64,000 nt of DNA from JAPLDB01 sp038206355 (GCA_038206355.1 JBBRAY010000014.1:12994-76993); one strand, 5' to 3'. Shown: positions 37,166-46,616, counted from the stretch's first letter. Translations and numbers: made by a program. The notes: generated by a model from the letters alone, not told the origin.

Positions 37166-38908
37166 CTACTTCCCTTTCGGAATGGCTTCAATAAGTCTTC
37201 TCGTATACGCGGATTTCGGATTAATATACACCTCACCGGAAAGTCCCATCTCTTCAATCTTTCCCTTGTTCATGACGATCATCCGGTCACTCATGAATTT
37301 TACCACCGATAAATCGTGCGAAATAATAATACAGGTGAACTGATATTCCTTTTTCAGTTGATTCATTAAGTTGAGTACCTGCGCCTGGACGGAAACATCC
37401 AGTGCTGAAACAGGTTCGTCGCAAATTAAAAATTCAGGTTTTATACTGATGGAACGGGCTATACAAGCACGCTGTCTCTGGCCAACACTTAACTGATGCG
37501 GATACTGATTAAAGTGCGCTTCATTCAATCCGACGCTTATTAGCAGTTCAATAGTCTTCGACTTACGTTGCTCTTTCGAAGAATAAATTTTATGTGCAAT
37601 CATTGGTTCAACGATTGCATCACCGATAGTCATTCTCGGATTGAGTGATGAATGAGGGTCCTGAAAAATAAACTGAATGTTCCTTCTCATTTTACGCAGG
37701 GGCTCTCCTCTCAATGTAGCAATGTCAGTATCTTTAAAAATTATTTGTCCGCCCGTTGCTTTGGTAAGTTTAATAATTGTACGACCCAGTGTTGTTTTAC
37801 CACATCCGCTTTCCCCTACGAGACCAAGAGTTTCGCCCGGATAAACATCAAAGGATACATCATCCACTGCCTTCGTGTAACCCAATGTATTTCCGAAAAT
37901 CCCTTTACGCAACGGGAAATAAGTCTTCAGATTTTTTACCTGAAGCAACGGGCGCTGATCATAAAGCATTCTGTTGCGGGTGAATATTTCTTCCCTGGTA
38001 ACCACAAGGGCATTCACTGTTTCTTCGACCGACTTTTGCAGTTCGATCATCGAACCGTCTTTACCTGTTTGCATAAAGTTGGCAATGGTGGGAAGGATAC
38101 GCAGTTTTTTGTCAAGCGGAGGGCGGCATGCAAGCAACCCTTTTGTATATGGGTGCTTTGGATTAGAAAATATTTCTCTCACACTTCCTTCCTCAACAAT
38201 TTTACCCTTATACAATACCACCACACGGTCAGCAATTTCTGCAATCACCCCAAGGTCGTGAGAAATAAATAACATGCCCATCCCGTTTTCTTCCTTGAGT
38301 TGACGAAGCAGTTGAAGAATGGTTTTCTGAATGGTGACATCAAGCGCTGTTGTGGGTTCATCTGCAATGAGCAATGACGGATTGCAACTGATGGCCATTG
38401 CAATCATGACCCGCTGTTTCTGTCCGCCGCTCAACTGATGCGGATAGCTGTCATAAATACGTTCCGGATCAGGTAGCTGTACCTTGTTGAAAAGTGCGAT
38501 GCTTTGCAAGCGTGCTTTTGCCCCTGATGCTTTTCCATGAACCTTTAATGCTTCGGCCACCTGTTCGCCACAGGTATATAAAGGGTTCAATGATGTGGAG
38601 GGCTCCTGAAAAACCATGGCCATTTTATTGCCGCGGTACTTACGGATTTCGCTATCGGAAAGTGTCAGCAGGTTTGATGCGGTTTCATTTTCATGAAAAA
38701 GGATCTCGCCGGAAGAAATTTTTCCGGGATTTGAAACCAGCCGCATGATGGAAAGTGCTGTAACAGATTTACCTGAACCCGATTCGCCAACGAGTCCTAC
38801 TGTTTCTCCGCGGCGAACAGAAAGGCTGATGTTATCCACTGCTTTTTTCGCAGCATGATCAGAATCAAATTCTACACTAAGATTTTTTATTTCGAGGAGG
38901 TCGTTCAT
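37166..38908 (-). CDS. Fused dual ATP-binding protein of an oligopeptide/dipeptide ABC transporter
   Basis: Two complete ABC ATPase domains are joined in one 580-aa chain (DppD-DppF type). Domain 1 (about 1-270) has Walker A GLVGESGSGKS, signature LSGGQKQR and Walker B LLIADEPTTALD. Domain 2 (about 325-580) has GLVGESGCGKT, the signature variant LSVGQRQR and LICDEPVSALD. They would power peptide or nickel-type import through inner-membrane permeases; none is encoded nearby, so the partners lie elsewhere. The start is set at MNDLLEIKNL (38908), five codons inside the open frame. Confidence 0.92.
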   Translation of the reverse strand: MNDLLEIKNLSVEFDSDHAAKKAVDNISLSVRRGETVGLVGESGSGKSVTALSIMRLVSNPGKISSGEILFHENETASNLLTLSDSEIRKYRGNKMAMVFQEPSTSLNPLYTCGEQVAEALKVHGKASGAKARLQSIALFNKVQLPDPERIYDSYPHQLSGGQKQRVMIAMAISCNPSLLIADEPTTALDVTIQKTILQLLRQLKEENGMGMLFISHDLGVIAEIADRVVVLYKGKIVEEGSVREIFSNPKHPYTKGLLACRPPLDKKLRILPTIANFMQTGKDGSMIELQKSVEETVNALVVTREEIFTRNRMLYDQRPLLQVKNLKTYFPLRKGIFGNTLGYTKAVDDVSFDVYPGETLGLVGESGCGKTTLGRTIIKLTKATGGQIIFKDTDIATLRGEPLRKMRRNIQFIFQDPHSSLNPRMTIGDAIVEPMIAHKIYSSKEQRKSKTIELLISVGLNEAHFNQYPHQLSVGQRQRACIARSISIKPEFLICDEPVSALDVSVQAQVLNLMNQLKKEYQFTCIIISHDLSVVKFMSDRMIVMNKGKIEEMGLSGEVYINPKSAYTRRLIEAIPKGK

Positions 38909-39124
38909 ACATTGACTTCTCAAAAGTAATATTCCAATGGAAACAAAATGGATTCTAACAAGAAGGTCTCAACAATCCATGTGTGGATTTAGGAAGTCTA
39001 TCGGGGATCAATAAGCCGGGCCCTAAGATAAACCTTGTCACAATTTTTTTCTATCAGCGTTTTCAGCGTAATCTGCGAGCCACCATCTCAGTCGAACAAT
39101 ACATCAACTGTAAAAAAATTGCAC

Positions 39125-40798
39125 TTAATCTTTCGCGATCTCAATACTCACTTTTCTGCCTTTTACCTTGTTGCCGTTTACTTTTTCAAGCACTTGGTTT
39201 AGGTCTTTCTCCATTACTTCCACAAATGAAAATTTGTCGTAGAGGTCAATGATACCGATATCTTCGCCATGAATGCCGGTGAGTGATGCGAATGCGCCCG
39301 CAATATCTCCCTTACTAACCCTGTCCTGCCGGCCAACGCTTACAAATAACCTCACCATATTTCCCTTTCTCGGAAAACGTTCCCTTGGTTCGCTGCGCTC
39401 AGTGCGTTCTCTTCTGTTGCCACGTTCTCCTCTTTCGCCCCGATCGCCTCTTTCTCTTCTGTCACCGCGATCTTCAGACCTTCCTCCTGATGAAGACGTG
39501 CTTTCAACCGGTGCCAGATACATTTTTAATAGCCCTGCTGCCAGTTGATGTAACGTAATCCCTTCAGCCATGAAATCGTGAATCATCTTGTCGTAAGTTG
39601 GCTGATCAGGTGTGGAGGTAATTTCCTTGATCTTCTCTGCCAGTTTAAGTTTGCTGAGCTCAAGCAGTTCTTTTCTCGATGGAGCATTATGTCTTTCAAT
39701 CCGCACTTTTGCATAGCGTTCTATTTCGCGGAGACGCCCCGATTCATTTCTTCCTGTTACAAACGTAAATGCCTTACCTGATTTCCCTGCTCGTCCTGTT
39801 CTTCCGATGCGGTGAACATAATATTCCGGATCAAGCGGAAGGTCGTAATTAAAAACAGCATCAACATTATCAACGTCAATGCCGCGTGCAGCTACGTCTG
39901 TAGCCACCATGATGTTGATACGGCCGTGTTTGAATTTTGAAAGCACATTATTTCTCTGACTCTGATTCAAGTCACCATGAATGGCATCTGCTTTATAACC
40001 CATTTCAATCATCTGCTGAACCACTTCATCAACTTTACGTTTTGTATTGCAGAAGACGAGCATCAGTTTCAAATTGTGCAGGTCGATTAACCGGGCCATC
40101 ACTTCGGTGCGTTGTCCGCTGGAGAGCTCAAAATATATCTGTTCAATGGCTGCAACTGTAAGTTCATTCTTTGTTACCTTAACCAGTTTCGGATTTTTCT
40201 GAAACTTCCGGGTGATGTCAAGGATGGGTTTCGGCATTGTGGCAGAAAACAATACCGTTTGTTTTTCTCCCTTGATATTTGAGAGAATCATTTCAATGTC
40301 TTCACGAAATCCCATGTTCAGCATTTCATCAGCTTCGTCGAGTACGACACACTTTACATGTTCAAAAGAAATCGTTCTGCGTTCAAGATGGTCAATGATG
40401 CGGCCGGGCGTTCCAACGATAACGTGGGTTGCACGTTTCAATGCGCTGATTTGTTTCTGAATTTGCTCTCCTCCATAAACAGGAAGAATAACAATTCCCT
40501 TTTTATACTTCGCCAGTTTTTTCAGTTCGTTTGCAACCTGTTGCGCCAGTTCGCGCGTAGGACACATCACAAGTGCGGCTGTATTTTTATTTTTTACGTC
40601 AATCTGCTCTAGCAATGGAATACCGAAGGCAGCAGTTTTACCTGTTCCGGTTTGTGCCTGGCCGATAACGTCAAGTCCCTGTAAGAGGAATGGAATAGCT
40701 TCTGATTGAATGGGGGACGCTTCAACGAATCCCATTTCAGTAATAGCCTGCTGCATCTCTGCGGAGAGAGACAGCTCATTAAATTTTAATGGTGTCAT
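39125..40798 (-). CDS. DEAD-box RNA helicase with DbpA-type RNA-binding domain
   Basis: The 557-aa protein starts at MTPLKFNELSLSAEMQQAI (40798); the open frame begins 19 codons earlier. Helicase motifs appear in order: Q motif with ASPIQSEAIPF, AQTGTGKTAAFG (I), PTRELAQQ (Ia), LDEADEML (II), FSATMP (III), VATDVAARGIDV (V) and HRIGRTGRAG (VI). An Arg/Gly/Glu-rich linker (about residues 420-475) precedes a C-terminal DbpA RNA-binding fold. This resembles CsdA/DeaD proteins that remodel rRNA during ribosome assembly and in the cold. Which paralogue it is cannot be settled. Confidence 0.93.
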   Translation of the reverse strand: MTPLKFNELSLSAEMQQAITEMGFVEASPIQSEAIPFLLQGLDVIGQAQTGTGKTAAFGIPLLEQIDVKNKNTAALVMCPTRELAQQVANELKKLAKYKKGIVILPVYGGEQIQKQISALKRATHVIVGTPGRIIDHLERRTISFEHVKCVVLDEADEMLNMGFREDIEMILSNIKGEKQTVLFSATMPKPILDITRKFQKNPKLVKVTKNELTVAAIEQIYFELSSGQRTEVMARLIDLHNLKLMLVFCNTKRKVDEVVQQMIEMGYKADAIHGDLNQSQRNNVLSKFKHGRINIMVATDVAARGIDVDNVDAVFNYDLPLDPEYYVHRIGRTGRAGKSGKAFTFVTGRNESGRLREIERYAKVRIERHNAPSRKELLELSKLKLAEKIKEITSTPDQPTYDKMIHDFMAEGITLHQLAAGLLKMYLAPVESTSSSGGRSEDRGDRRERGDRGERGERGNRRERTERSEPRERFPRKGNMVRLFVSVGRQDRVSKGDIAGAFASLTGIHGEDIGIIDLYDKFSFVEVMEKDLNQVLEKVNGNKVKGRKVSIEIAKD

Positions 40799-40921
40799 GA
40801 TGGAAATTTTATCCGGTGCAGGAGATAGTGCGGAAACTGAGCTAAAAACGGGCAACCGGCATTGAATGAGGGGCGAAGATAGACAAATTGGGGAGAAGGT
40901 CTAATTTATACCCACTTAGCC

Positions 40922-41551
40922 CTAAGGCTTTGAGATTATTTCCTGAACCGCATCATTAATTTTCTTTTTCCAGGTTATCCATGTTAAGCCATTCATCATT
41001 ATGGGTTCCGGCTGGTTTTCTATATCGGCGGTAGAAGAAAGATATTTGAGGATGTTAAGGGAGTCACTTCCTATATGTCTCTCTGAATAAAATGAAATCA
41101 TTTGTTCAAGATTAAAATGGTCAAGTATCGAAGCGATATCCATATAATCTTTTTTCTCTCCCCGTTGAAGAATTGCAAAAAGGATCATCGCAATTATTTC
41201 TTCTCTACGTACCATGGCTATTCCATCTACCATTACGGAAGGATGAATAAACGGAATATTCCATGTGAGAAAATCCACCTTTGTATTATTTATTTTCATA
41301 AACACACCATGCGTGCCGGTATTTACATCGGAAACGTTTGTGAATTGTTTGCCAATCTCTGCGATCAAATCTCCTGTATTAAAATTCTTTTCCGAAACAA
41401 AATCTGCATCCACTGAAATACGATGCCCGACCTGAAGTGCCAGCGCTGTGCCTCCGCAAAGACGGAATTGAGAAAAATATTTATTGCCGGAAATCTTTTT
41501 GATAATTTCCAGAAGTTCAGGAGAAACACATTGGTAGTTCAAATCACTCAT
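40922..41551 (-). CDS. AbiEii/AbiGii-family nucleotidyltransferase (toxin-like)
   Basis: The 209-aa protein carries the nucleotidyltransferase signature CGGTALALQVGHRISVDADF (GG...D.D type) of AbiEii. In known AbiE systems this domain is the toxin, transferring nucleotides to tRNA or other targets, in a toxin-antitoxin phage-abortive unit. Further conserved elements are KVDFLTWNIPF and REEIIAMILFAIL with RGEKKDYMDIASIL. Its start overlaps the stop of the preceding 77-aa gene by 4 bp, so the two are translationally coupled. Whether it acts in phage defence here is inference from the family. Confidence 0.82.
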   Translation of the reverse strand: MSDLNYQCVSPELLEIIKKISGNKYFSQFRLCGGTALALQVGHRISVDADFVSEKNFNTGDLIAEIGKQFTNVSDVNTGTHGVFMKINNTKVDFLTWNIPFIHPSVMVDGIAMVRREEIIAMILFAILQRGEKKDYMDIASILDHFNLEQMISFYSERHIGSDSLNILKYLSSTADIENQPEPIMMNGLTWITWKKKINDAVQEIISKP

Positions 41552-41781
41552 TCGATGTAACCAAGGGATTTGGCAAAGTCCAGGGTAATTATATCGAGCC
41601 CCCGCTGTGAAGTAAGGGAATGGGTAATCTGACCGGCGGAAAAATTTTTCAAAATAATGCGCAAGTCATTGAGTAATCCGTATTGAAATACACGTGCGAT
41701 GATAAAATCCGCCTGTTTGTTTTCGTCGAGTTCATCAAAATTAACATCCCAGAATGCAGTTTGACTTAGTTGAAGTTGCAT
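41548..41781 (-). CDS. DUF6922-like small protein paired with AbiEii
   Basis: The 77-aa protein starts at MQLQLSQTAFWDVNFDELDE; the open frame extends upstream with a GTG but into unlikely sequence overlapping the neighbour. The body (ADFIIARVFQYGLLNDLRII, LTSQRGLDIITLDFAKSLGY) resembles the short DUF6922 proteins that regularly precede AbiEii-type genes in Bacteroidota. It could be the antitoxin or regulator of the coupled nucleotidyltransferase. The family call is from memory of this gene pairing and should be treated as moderate. Confidence 0.65.
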   Translation of the reverse strand: MQLQLSQTAFWDVNFDELDENKQADFIIARVFQYGLLNDLRIILKNFSAGQITHSLTSQRGLDIITLDFAKSLGYIE

Positions 41782-41812
41782 AGAGCAAAAATACTTAAAG
41801 TTTCCGGATGGG

Positions 41813-43579
41813 TTATTGCAACATGAGTTTCTTCGTCGTTTGCTTTTCGGAATCACTCACCTTTACGAAATAAATTCCTGAAGGGAAATGTTCACAGTTC
41901 ACGGTTAACGATTCACTGCCCATAAATAAGGCTGAATAGATTTTTTCGCCGACATGGTTATAAATTTGAACTGTAATCTTTTCGTTAGTAGAACAGGATC
42001 CGCAACTGAAAACAAATTCCCCGCTGGCAGGATTCGGGTAAAGCATAAAACCATCGTTAAAAAAAGATTGGTGTAAACCTGTGCATATCTGAAATACAAT
42101 CTGAATGGTATCAACTGCGATACAACCCATTGTATCGACAACTTGAACCCAGTATATCATTGTATCAGGAACATTTTTGGAAATCTGAATCGATTGGTAA
42201 AAACTGCTATCCTGCCATAAATAACTTGAATATCCATATCCTGCATTCAAATAGTGAATCTCAGCAGTGCAGAAGATGGTGTCATTTCCTAGAGATACAG
42301 ATACCGCAGATGAAGAATAAACATGAAAATCGGGACTAAGTGATGTGAAACCACCCGGATAAGTCACAGTCACAGTATATGTTCCGGGAAAATTTACAAT
42401 GATGCTTGCTGTTGTCGCTCCGGTATTCCATAAATACTGGTATCCGGCGCCGCAGGGGATGGCATTAAGAGTCACAGAGCCGTTACCGCATGTAAATTCC
42501 GGCCCTTCTATATCGGCATAGTAGAAACTGCAGCCGGTAGTAGTGATTGATCCGCCTTGAGTAGATGAGAAGGAATAAGTAGAAAGAAGGATACCGTTTA
42601 CATAATTGTAATCCGTATAACCGCCGCTCAATGCCCAGTAATGTTCATCCTCATGCAGGATGTTGCCGAGAGAATCATAAACATAGTTAAAGGTACCGGT
42701 AGTACTAATAATACGGATCGCATTCCCCCATTGATCATAATAAGTGGAGTCGTCAGTATATGGATCATAGTTCCATTGTGTGCCATCCCATATATAATGA
42801 GCCACAACAGAAGTGTTGTTCAATGAGTCGTAGAGATAAAGATTATAAAATTGTGATGTGAGTGTTCCCGAATTGTAATTAAACACGATAGTCGAATCAA
42901 GAATCGTGCTGTTGTACGAATTGTAGTGATCAACATTGAGATACCACGTTTGTTGACCTTGATTCCATAGCGTCATGGAATCATGAACCACAAGATTATC
43001 CGAATTGTAGAACCTGAAGTTTTTCGAATTATCGTACCATCCGAGAGAATCTCCTCTTTCGTTTACGATCAGCGAATCATTCCCGGCTGCGTCTGGATAA
43101 TATAAATTCCGTCTGTAGTTCTGCCAGTTATTAATGTGCCATGTATAATCATCTGATTCGATCAGATGAAACTGGGTATCGTAGGTGTAAGTCCGGTAGG
43201 ATGCATATGAAGAATTAATTTCGGCAAAGAAAGTTTCGACCTGATTATTGATATTGTAAGTATAAGTATAGCGGCTGTTCAGATACCATCCGTTAAGCGA
43301 GGTTCCGGTTTCATTTGTGCGTAATACAAGATTTCCGGATGCATCGTAGGACCACTTATATCTGTAAGATGTCACCCAGTTTGTGCCATTAAATTTCAGA
43401 ATCGTATAGGATAGCTGATGATCCAGCGAATCGAAGACCATGATTCTTTTGGTAAGGGTGGTTTCGAACATGTTATCTGTAGAACAGATTTCCACAACCA
43501 GTGAATCTCCGCAGGCGGAAAAACCTTTGACGCTAAACAAACTGAAAATAACAAAAGCGAAATAAAATCTTAAACTCAT
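41813..43579 (-). CDS. T9SS-secreted protein with RHS/YD-like repeats
   Basis: The 588-aa protein has a signal peptide (MSLRFYFAFVIFSLFSVKGF). Residues 45-345 consist of tyrosine-rich repeats (YDASGNLVLRTNETGTSL, YTYNINNQVETFF, YDSLGNILHEDEHYW) close to RHS/YD repeats, which make large beta shells or fibres. An Ig-like region follows (YQYLWNTGATTASIIVNFPG), then a sorting domain (FMLYPNPASGEFVF, PSGIYFVKV). It is probably a surface or extracellular repeat protein. No toxin domain is attached. Confidence 0.83.
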   Translation of the reverse strand: MSLRFYFAFVIFSLFSVKGFSACGDSLVVEICSTDNMFETTLTKRIMVFDSLDHQLSYTILKFNGTNWVTSYRYKWSYDASGNLVLRTNETGTSLNGWYLNSRYTYTYNINNQVETFFAEINSSYASYRTYTYDTQFHLIESDDYTWHINNWQNYRRNLYYPDAAGNDSLIVNERGDSLGWYDNSKNFRFYNSDNLVVHDSMTLWNQGQQTWYLNVDHYNSYNSTILDSTIVFNYNSGTLTSQFYNLYLYDSLNNTSVVAHYIWDGTQWNYDPYTDDSTYYDQWGNAIRIISTTGTFNYVYDSLGNILHEDEHYWALSGGYTDYNYVNGILLSTYSFSSTQGGSITTTGCSFYYADIEGPEFTCGNGSVTLNAIPCGAGYQYLWNTGATTASIIVNFPGTYTVTVTYPGGFTSLSPDFHVYSSSAVSVSLGNDTIFCTAEIHYLNAGYGYSSYLWQDSSFYQSIQISKNVPDTMIYWVQVVDTMGCIAVDTIQIVFQICTGLHQSFFNDGFMLYPNPASGEFVFSCGSCSTNEKITVQIYNHVGEKIYSALFMGSESLTVNCEHFPSGIYFVKVSDSEKQTTKKLMLQ

Positions 43580-43773
43580 GGCTGAAAAGGTTGGCAGATT
43601 ATTTTAAAATTGTCAAATCAAATCTAAGCAATTATTCTTACCAGAATCAGTTATTTTAGGTATGTAGGTTTTTTTAAGGTAATTGCCCTTTATACATAAA
43701 GCTTTTCGAAACTCATACAGGATTCAATCAGTAAATGGTAATTAACGAAAAAGAAGGGATTAAGACAGCGATA

Positions 43774-44181
43774 TTATTTTGTGATCAACAGTTTCTGTGT
43801 GAGCTGTTTTTCCGAATCACTCAATCTTACAAAGTAAATTCCTTTTGGGAAAAGTTCACTCCCGATGGTCCCGATAGCTATCGGGATCGGGATGACAGTT
43901 GACGGTTCACGGTAAGCAGCCGAGTAGATATTTTCTCCAAGTAGGTTGAAGATTTCCAAAAGGCTGTTAGCTCCGAACGCTGAACTTTTAACTTCGAACT
44001 GAAAAGTGGCGGGGTTGGGAGAGATAACGATTTCGCAAGGAGGAATTTTAATTTTCAATTGAGAAATTGAAACCGTTGAATCACTACAAAATCCAAAAGC
44101 AGGGAAAAAATTAGTTATACCAAATACTATAGTGTCAGGGATTGTACTATGAATGGTTGAATTGAAAGAAACCGAGAACAT
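43774..44181 (-). pseudogene. Orphan C-terminal fragment of a T9SS protein (sorting domain duplicate)
   Basis: The 135-aa frame has no signal peptide. It is a near copy of the last part of the 533-aa protein at 44929-46530, starting at VSFNSTIHSTIPD. Both share the sorting-domain core CEIVISPNP and an insert PIPIAIGTIGS. The DNA is identical over about 80 bp around 44070-44155 and 45225-45310. Homology stops near 44174, just before the toxin gene. It is either a leftover after the toxin-antitoxin pair entered a duplicated gene or a recombination product. Without a signal it is not expected to be exported. Confidence 0.75.
43869..43886. repeat. 18-bp palindrome, copy 2 (in T9SS fragment)
   Basis: TCCCGATAGCTATCGGGA is in frame within the sorting domain and encodes part of PIAIGT. 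The flanks CCCGATGG and TCGGG extend the symmetry, so the inserted unit may be larger than 18 bp. Confidence 0.9.
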
Positions 44182-44183
44182 TT

Positions 44184-44642
44184 TTACTTTTCTCCTGCTT
44201 CCATTAAGGCAAGCGTTTCAATTTCATTGCTGATGCGAAAATCGGTTTTGCGAATCTTTTCGAGATAGGGCTTTATGGAAGGAATTAAACCGCGAAGCTT
44301 AGCTTTGATTATTACTCCAATGGTACCTGTAATTTCCAATCCGAGATGCTCAGCAATTTTTCTTGCTTTGAAATCATCAAGAATAATTGTGCTGCCCGGA
44401 ATTTCAAGAGCGAGCGAAATGGCACTTGCTTCGCCTTTGTCAATTTGCAGTTCAAGAATTTGTTGCGGCGTTTTATCAGCTGCGGATTTTAATTCAACCC
44501 AATCCGGAAGTGCTTGCCCGAACTCAGTCGCAACCTCATGGGTGGTTAGAATTTTCCCGTATGTTTTTTGTAATAGGTCAAGCTCACCAATGTTAGTTAG
44601 AATGATAAAACAGCTTGTATCCGAAACAATGGTCTTATGCAT
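44184..44642 (-). CDS. DUF3368 PIN-like toxin
   Basis: The 152-aa protein has the DUF3368/PIN-type fold: an N-terminal SDTSCFIILTNIGELDLL with the first acidic residue, KGEASAISLAL with the conserved Glu, and IILDDFKARKIAE with paired Asp. These are the acidic residues expected to bind the metal ion in a PIN ribonuclease. Its start overlaps the end of the UPF0175 gene by 8 bp, and the two form a toxin-antitoxin pair by family precedent (UPF0175 with DUF3368). Activity and target RNA are unknown. Confidence 0.85.
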   Translation of the reverse strand: MHKTIVSDTSCFIILTNIGELDLLQKTYGKILTTHEVATEFGQALPDWVELKSAADKTPQQILELQIDKGEASAISLALEIPGSTIILDDFKARKIAEHLGLEITGTIGVIIKAKLRGLIPSIKPYLEKIRKTDFRISNEIETLALMEAGEK

Positions 44643-44862
44643 TATTTACATCTCTTGAAAGATCGGAAGCAGGATAATTGAAAACAGATACATTGTACTT
44701 TCCTAACAGTTCTGTAAAAGTTCGCTTCGTTAAGCCAACTAGTTCGGCTGCCTGCCCGAGAGATAATTTTCCCTGCTCATACAGACGCGTAGCTACAAGC
44801 ATGGCAACATCCTTGGCATCAAGGTCAAGCGAATCAGGAATATTGAAAGTCAGAGTTCTCAT
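44635..44862 (-). CDS. UPF0175 family antitoxin
   Basis: The 75-aa protein starts MRTLTFNIPDSLDLDAKDV and contains the helix-turn-helix-like segment KLSLGQAAELVGLTKRTFTE characteristic of UPF0175. It is first in the operon with the DUF3368 toxin, overlapping it by 8 bp. It probably binds the toxin and its own promoter. The pair lies between two copies of a T9SS C-terminal region. Confidence 0.85.
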   Translation of the reverse strand: MRTLTFNIPDSLDLDAKDVAMLVATRLYEQGKLSLGQAAELVGLTKRTFTELLGKYNVSVFNYPASDLSRDVNNA

Positions 44863-44928
44863 AGTTCAAAAGTAAGAAAAATCTTAGAGCAGATGAAATT
44901 GGAAGCGGTATTGTTACCCATTCAGAGG

Positions 44929-46530
44929 TTAGGGGGCTTCCACAACCAGTTTTTGTATCATTTGCTTTTCTCCATCGCTCACACTCACAAAATAAATTCC
45001 TCTGGGGAATGGTCGGCTCCCGATGGTCCCGATAGCTATCGGGATCGGGACAACGGTCATCGGTCTACAGAAAACAGCCGAATAGATTTTTTCTCCGAGG
45101 AGATTGAAGATTTCTAAATGGCTGTTAACTCCGAACGCTGAACTATTGACTTCGAACTGAAAAGAGGCGGGGTTGGGAGAGATGACGATTTCGCAAGGAG
45201 GAATTTTAATTTCCGATTGAGAAATGGATACCGTTGAATCACTACAAAATCCAAAAGCAGGGAAAAAATTAGTTATACCAAATACTATAGTGTCAGGGAT
45301 TGTACTATGAACGGTTGAATTGAAAGAAACAGAAGAACTATACATCTGATCATCAAAGAACACAAATAGTGACGTGTCAATAGCTTCACAAATTCCGGAC
45401 AGAGAGGAATCCGTTTTTATAACATGAAAACCAGCGGATATGGTTGTCGTGCTGTCGTAGGGTGATGCGGTTGTAAACAAAAATGCCCCATTCTGTAACA
45501 CACATTCCTTCGTGTTAAGAAATTCAAAAAAATCAGGCGACCCTATTAGTGTTGTTTTAATTGGATTGAAGTTGCTATCGAGATGCATGACGAAAGCAGG
45601 ATACCCATCGCTACAATCAGTTAAGCTCCCCCAGTTGCCTCCGTATGCCATCCATGTTTTATCTTCTAATTCCTTCATATCCCAAAAGTTGGCGGAACAT
45701 CCAAAAGCGGGATCGAATGAATATGTTTTCATCCATTCAATGTGATAAGCGGAAGTGAGTTTTGCAATGAAAGCCCCATTATAAATTGCTCCCGTTATCC
45801 CGATTGCGTACAAACCGGAATCAGAAGAATATACGATCTTTTCAATATTAACATCAGTAAACATTGCAACTGTTGAGTTAGAATATTCTCCTGAAGCATT
45901 TAAAAAATTTGAATCAACATGACCTAAATTGAAACCATAGTATTGGTAAGACAAGTAACTTCCATCATATAACTTCAAAATTTTCCCATCAATATATTCC
46001 GTTAAGGTTTCTCGAAGATTGTTCCCAAGTTCATCAAAACGAATTAACTTCCATCGGCTGGGAGGACGACTATCTATTGAAATTGTGTATCCTAAAGAAT
46101 CAGGAATACAATTTATAGGGTAATTGTTTTGAGAAATTGAATCTCCAATTGTTTTAGTATAACAAATGGCTCCGGAAGTGTCAATGCAAATTATTACAGT
46201 TTGTCCCCAGGGAGAAAAAACACCTTCATCTCTTGAGCCAACCATAATTAATTTCTGACTAGGAAGCATGATCATATCCTTCAATAGGTGGCGTCTGTTA
46301 GGTGACCCAATTGAATAATCCCATATTACATTCCCTATTGAATCAAGTTTGACGATGAAAAAGCGGAGGGCGACATCCACGCCTCCTATATAAATGCTTC
46401 CTGCTGCATCGGTTTGCAAAAGCTGACTCCAATAACAAGGTTGTAGATATTGCTTGTGAAAAACGGATTGCCCAAAAGTGTTATTAAAAAAAACAAAAAG
46501 GAATCCATAGAAAAATAGTTGCCTTTTCAT
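44929..46530 (-). CDS. T9SS-secreted repeat protein (delta-60/SBBP-like)
   Basis: The start is set at MKRQLFFYGFLFVFFNNTFG (46530), giving 533 aa with a signal peptide; the open frame begins eight codons earlier. The mature part has repeating beta-strand units (AAGSIYIGGVDVALRFFIV, GNVIWDYSIG, QKLIMVGSRDEG, DEKTWMAYGGNWG-like) similar to SBBP or delta-60 repeat propellers. It ends with a sorting domain (CEIVISPNPASFQFEV, PRGIYFVSV). Near the C-terminus it carries the palindrome-derived PIPIAIGTIGS insert. Its end was duplicated at 43774-44181. Confidence 0.83.
   Translation of the reverse strand: MKRQLFFYGFLFVFFNNTFGQSVFHKQYLQPCYWSQLLQTDAAGSIYIGGVDVALRFFIVKLDSIGNVIWDYSIGSPNRRHLLKDMIMLPSQKLIMVGSRDEGVFSPWGQTVIICIDTSGAICYTKTIGDSISQNNYPINCIPDSLGYTISIDSRPPSRWKLIRFDELGNNLRETLTEYIDGKILKLYDGSYLSYQYYGFNLGHVDSNFLNASGEYSNSTVAMFTDVNIEKIVYSSDSGLYAIGITGAIYNGAFIAKLTSAYHIEWMKTYSFDPAFGCSANFWDMKELEDKTWMAYGGNWGSLTDCSDGYPAFVMHLDSNFNPIKTTLIGSPDFFEFLNTKECVLQNGAFLFTTASPYDSTTTISAGFHVIKTDSSLSGICEAIDTSLFVFFDDQMYSSSVSFNSTVHSTIPDTIVFGITNFFPAFGFCSDSTVSISQSEIKIPPCEIVISPNPASFQFEVNSSAFGVNSHLEIFNLLGEKIYSAVFCRPMTVVPIPIAIGTIGSRPFPRGIYFVSVSDGEKQMIQKLVVEAP
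45027..45044. repeat. 18-bp palindrome, copy 3 (in T9SS gene)
   Basis: This is the same TCCCGATAGCTATCGGGA as at 2633 and 43869, in frame in the sorting domain. Copies 2 and 3 derive from one insertion followed by duplication, because the surrounding sequence also matches. Confidence 0.9.
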
Positions 46531-46616
46531 GTCGCTAACTTTTAAGTAAATCAAAATTTATTAAACGGTTTTCATTGCCAACCGCCTACTACCTCCAGCC
46601 TCCTGCCGCTTTCCTC

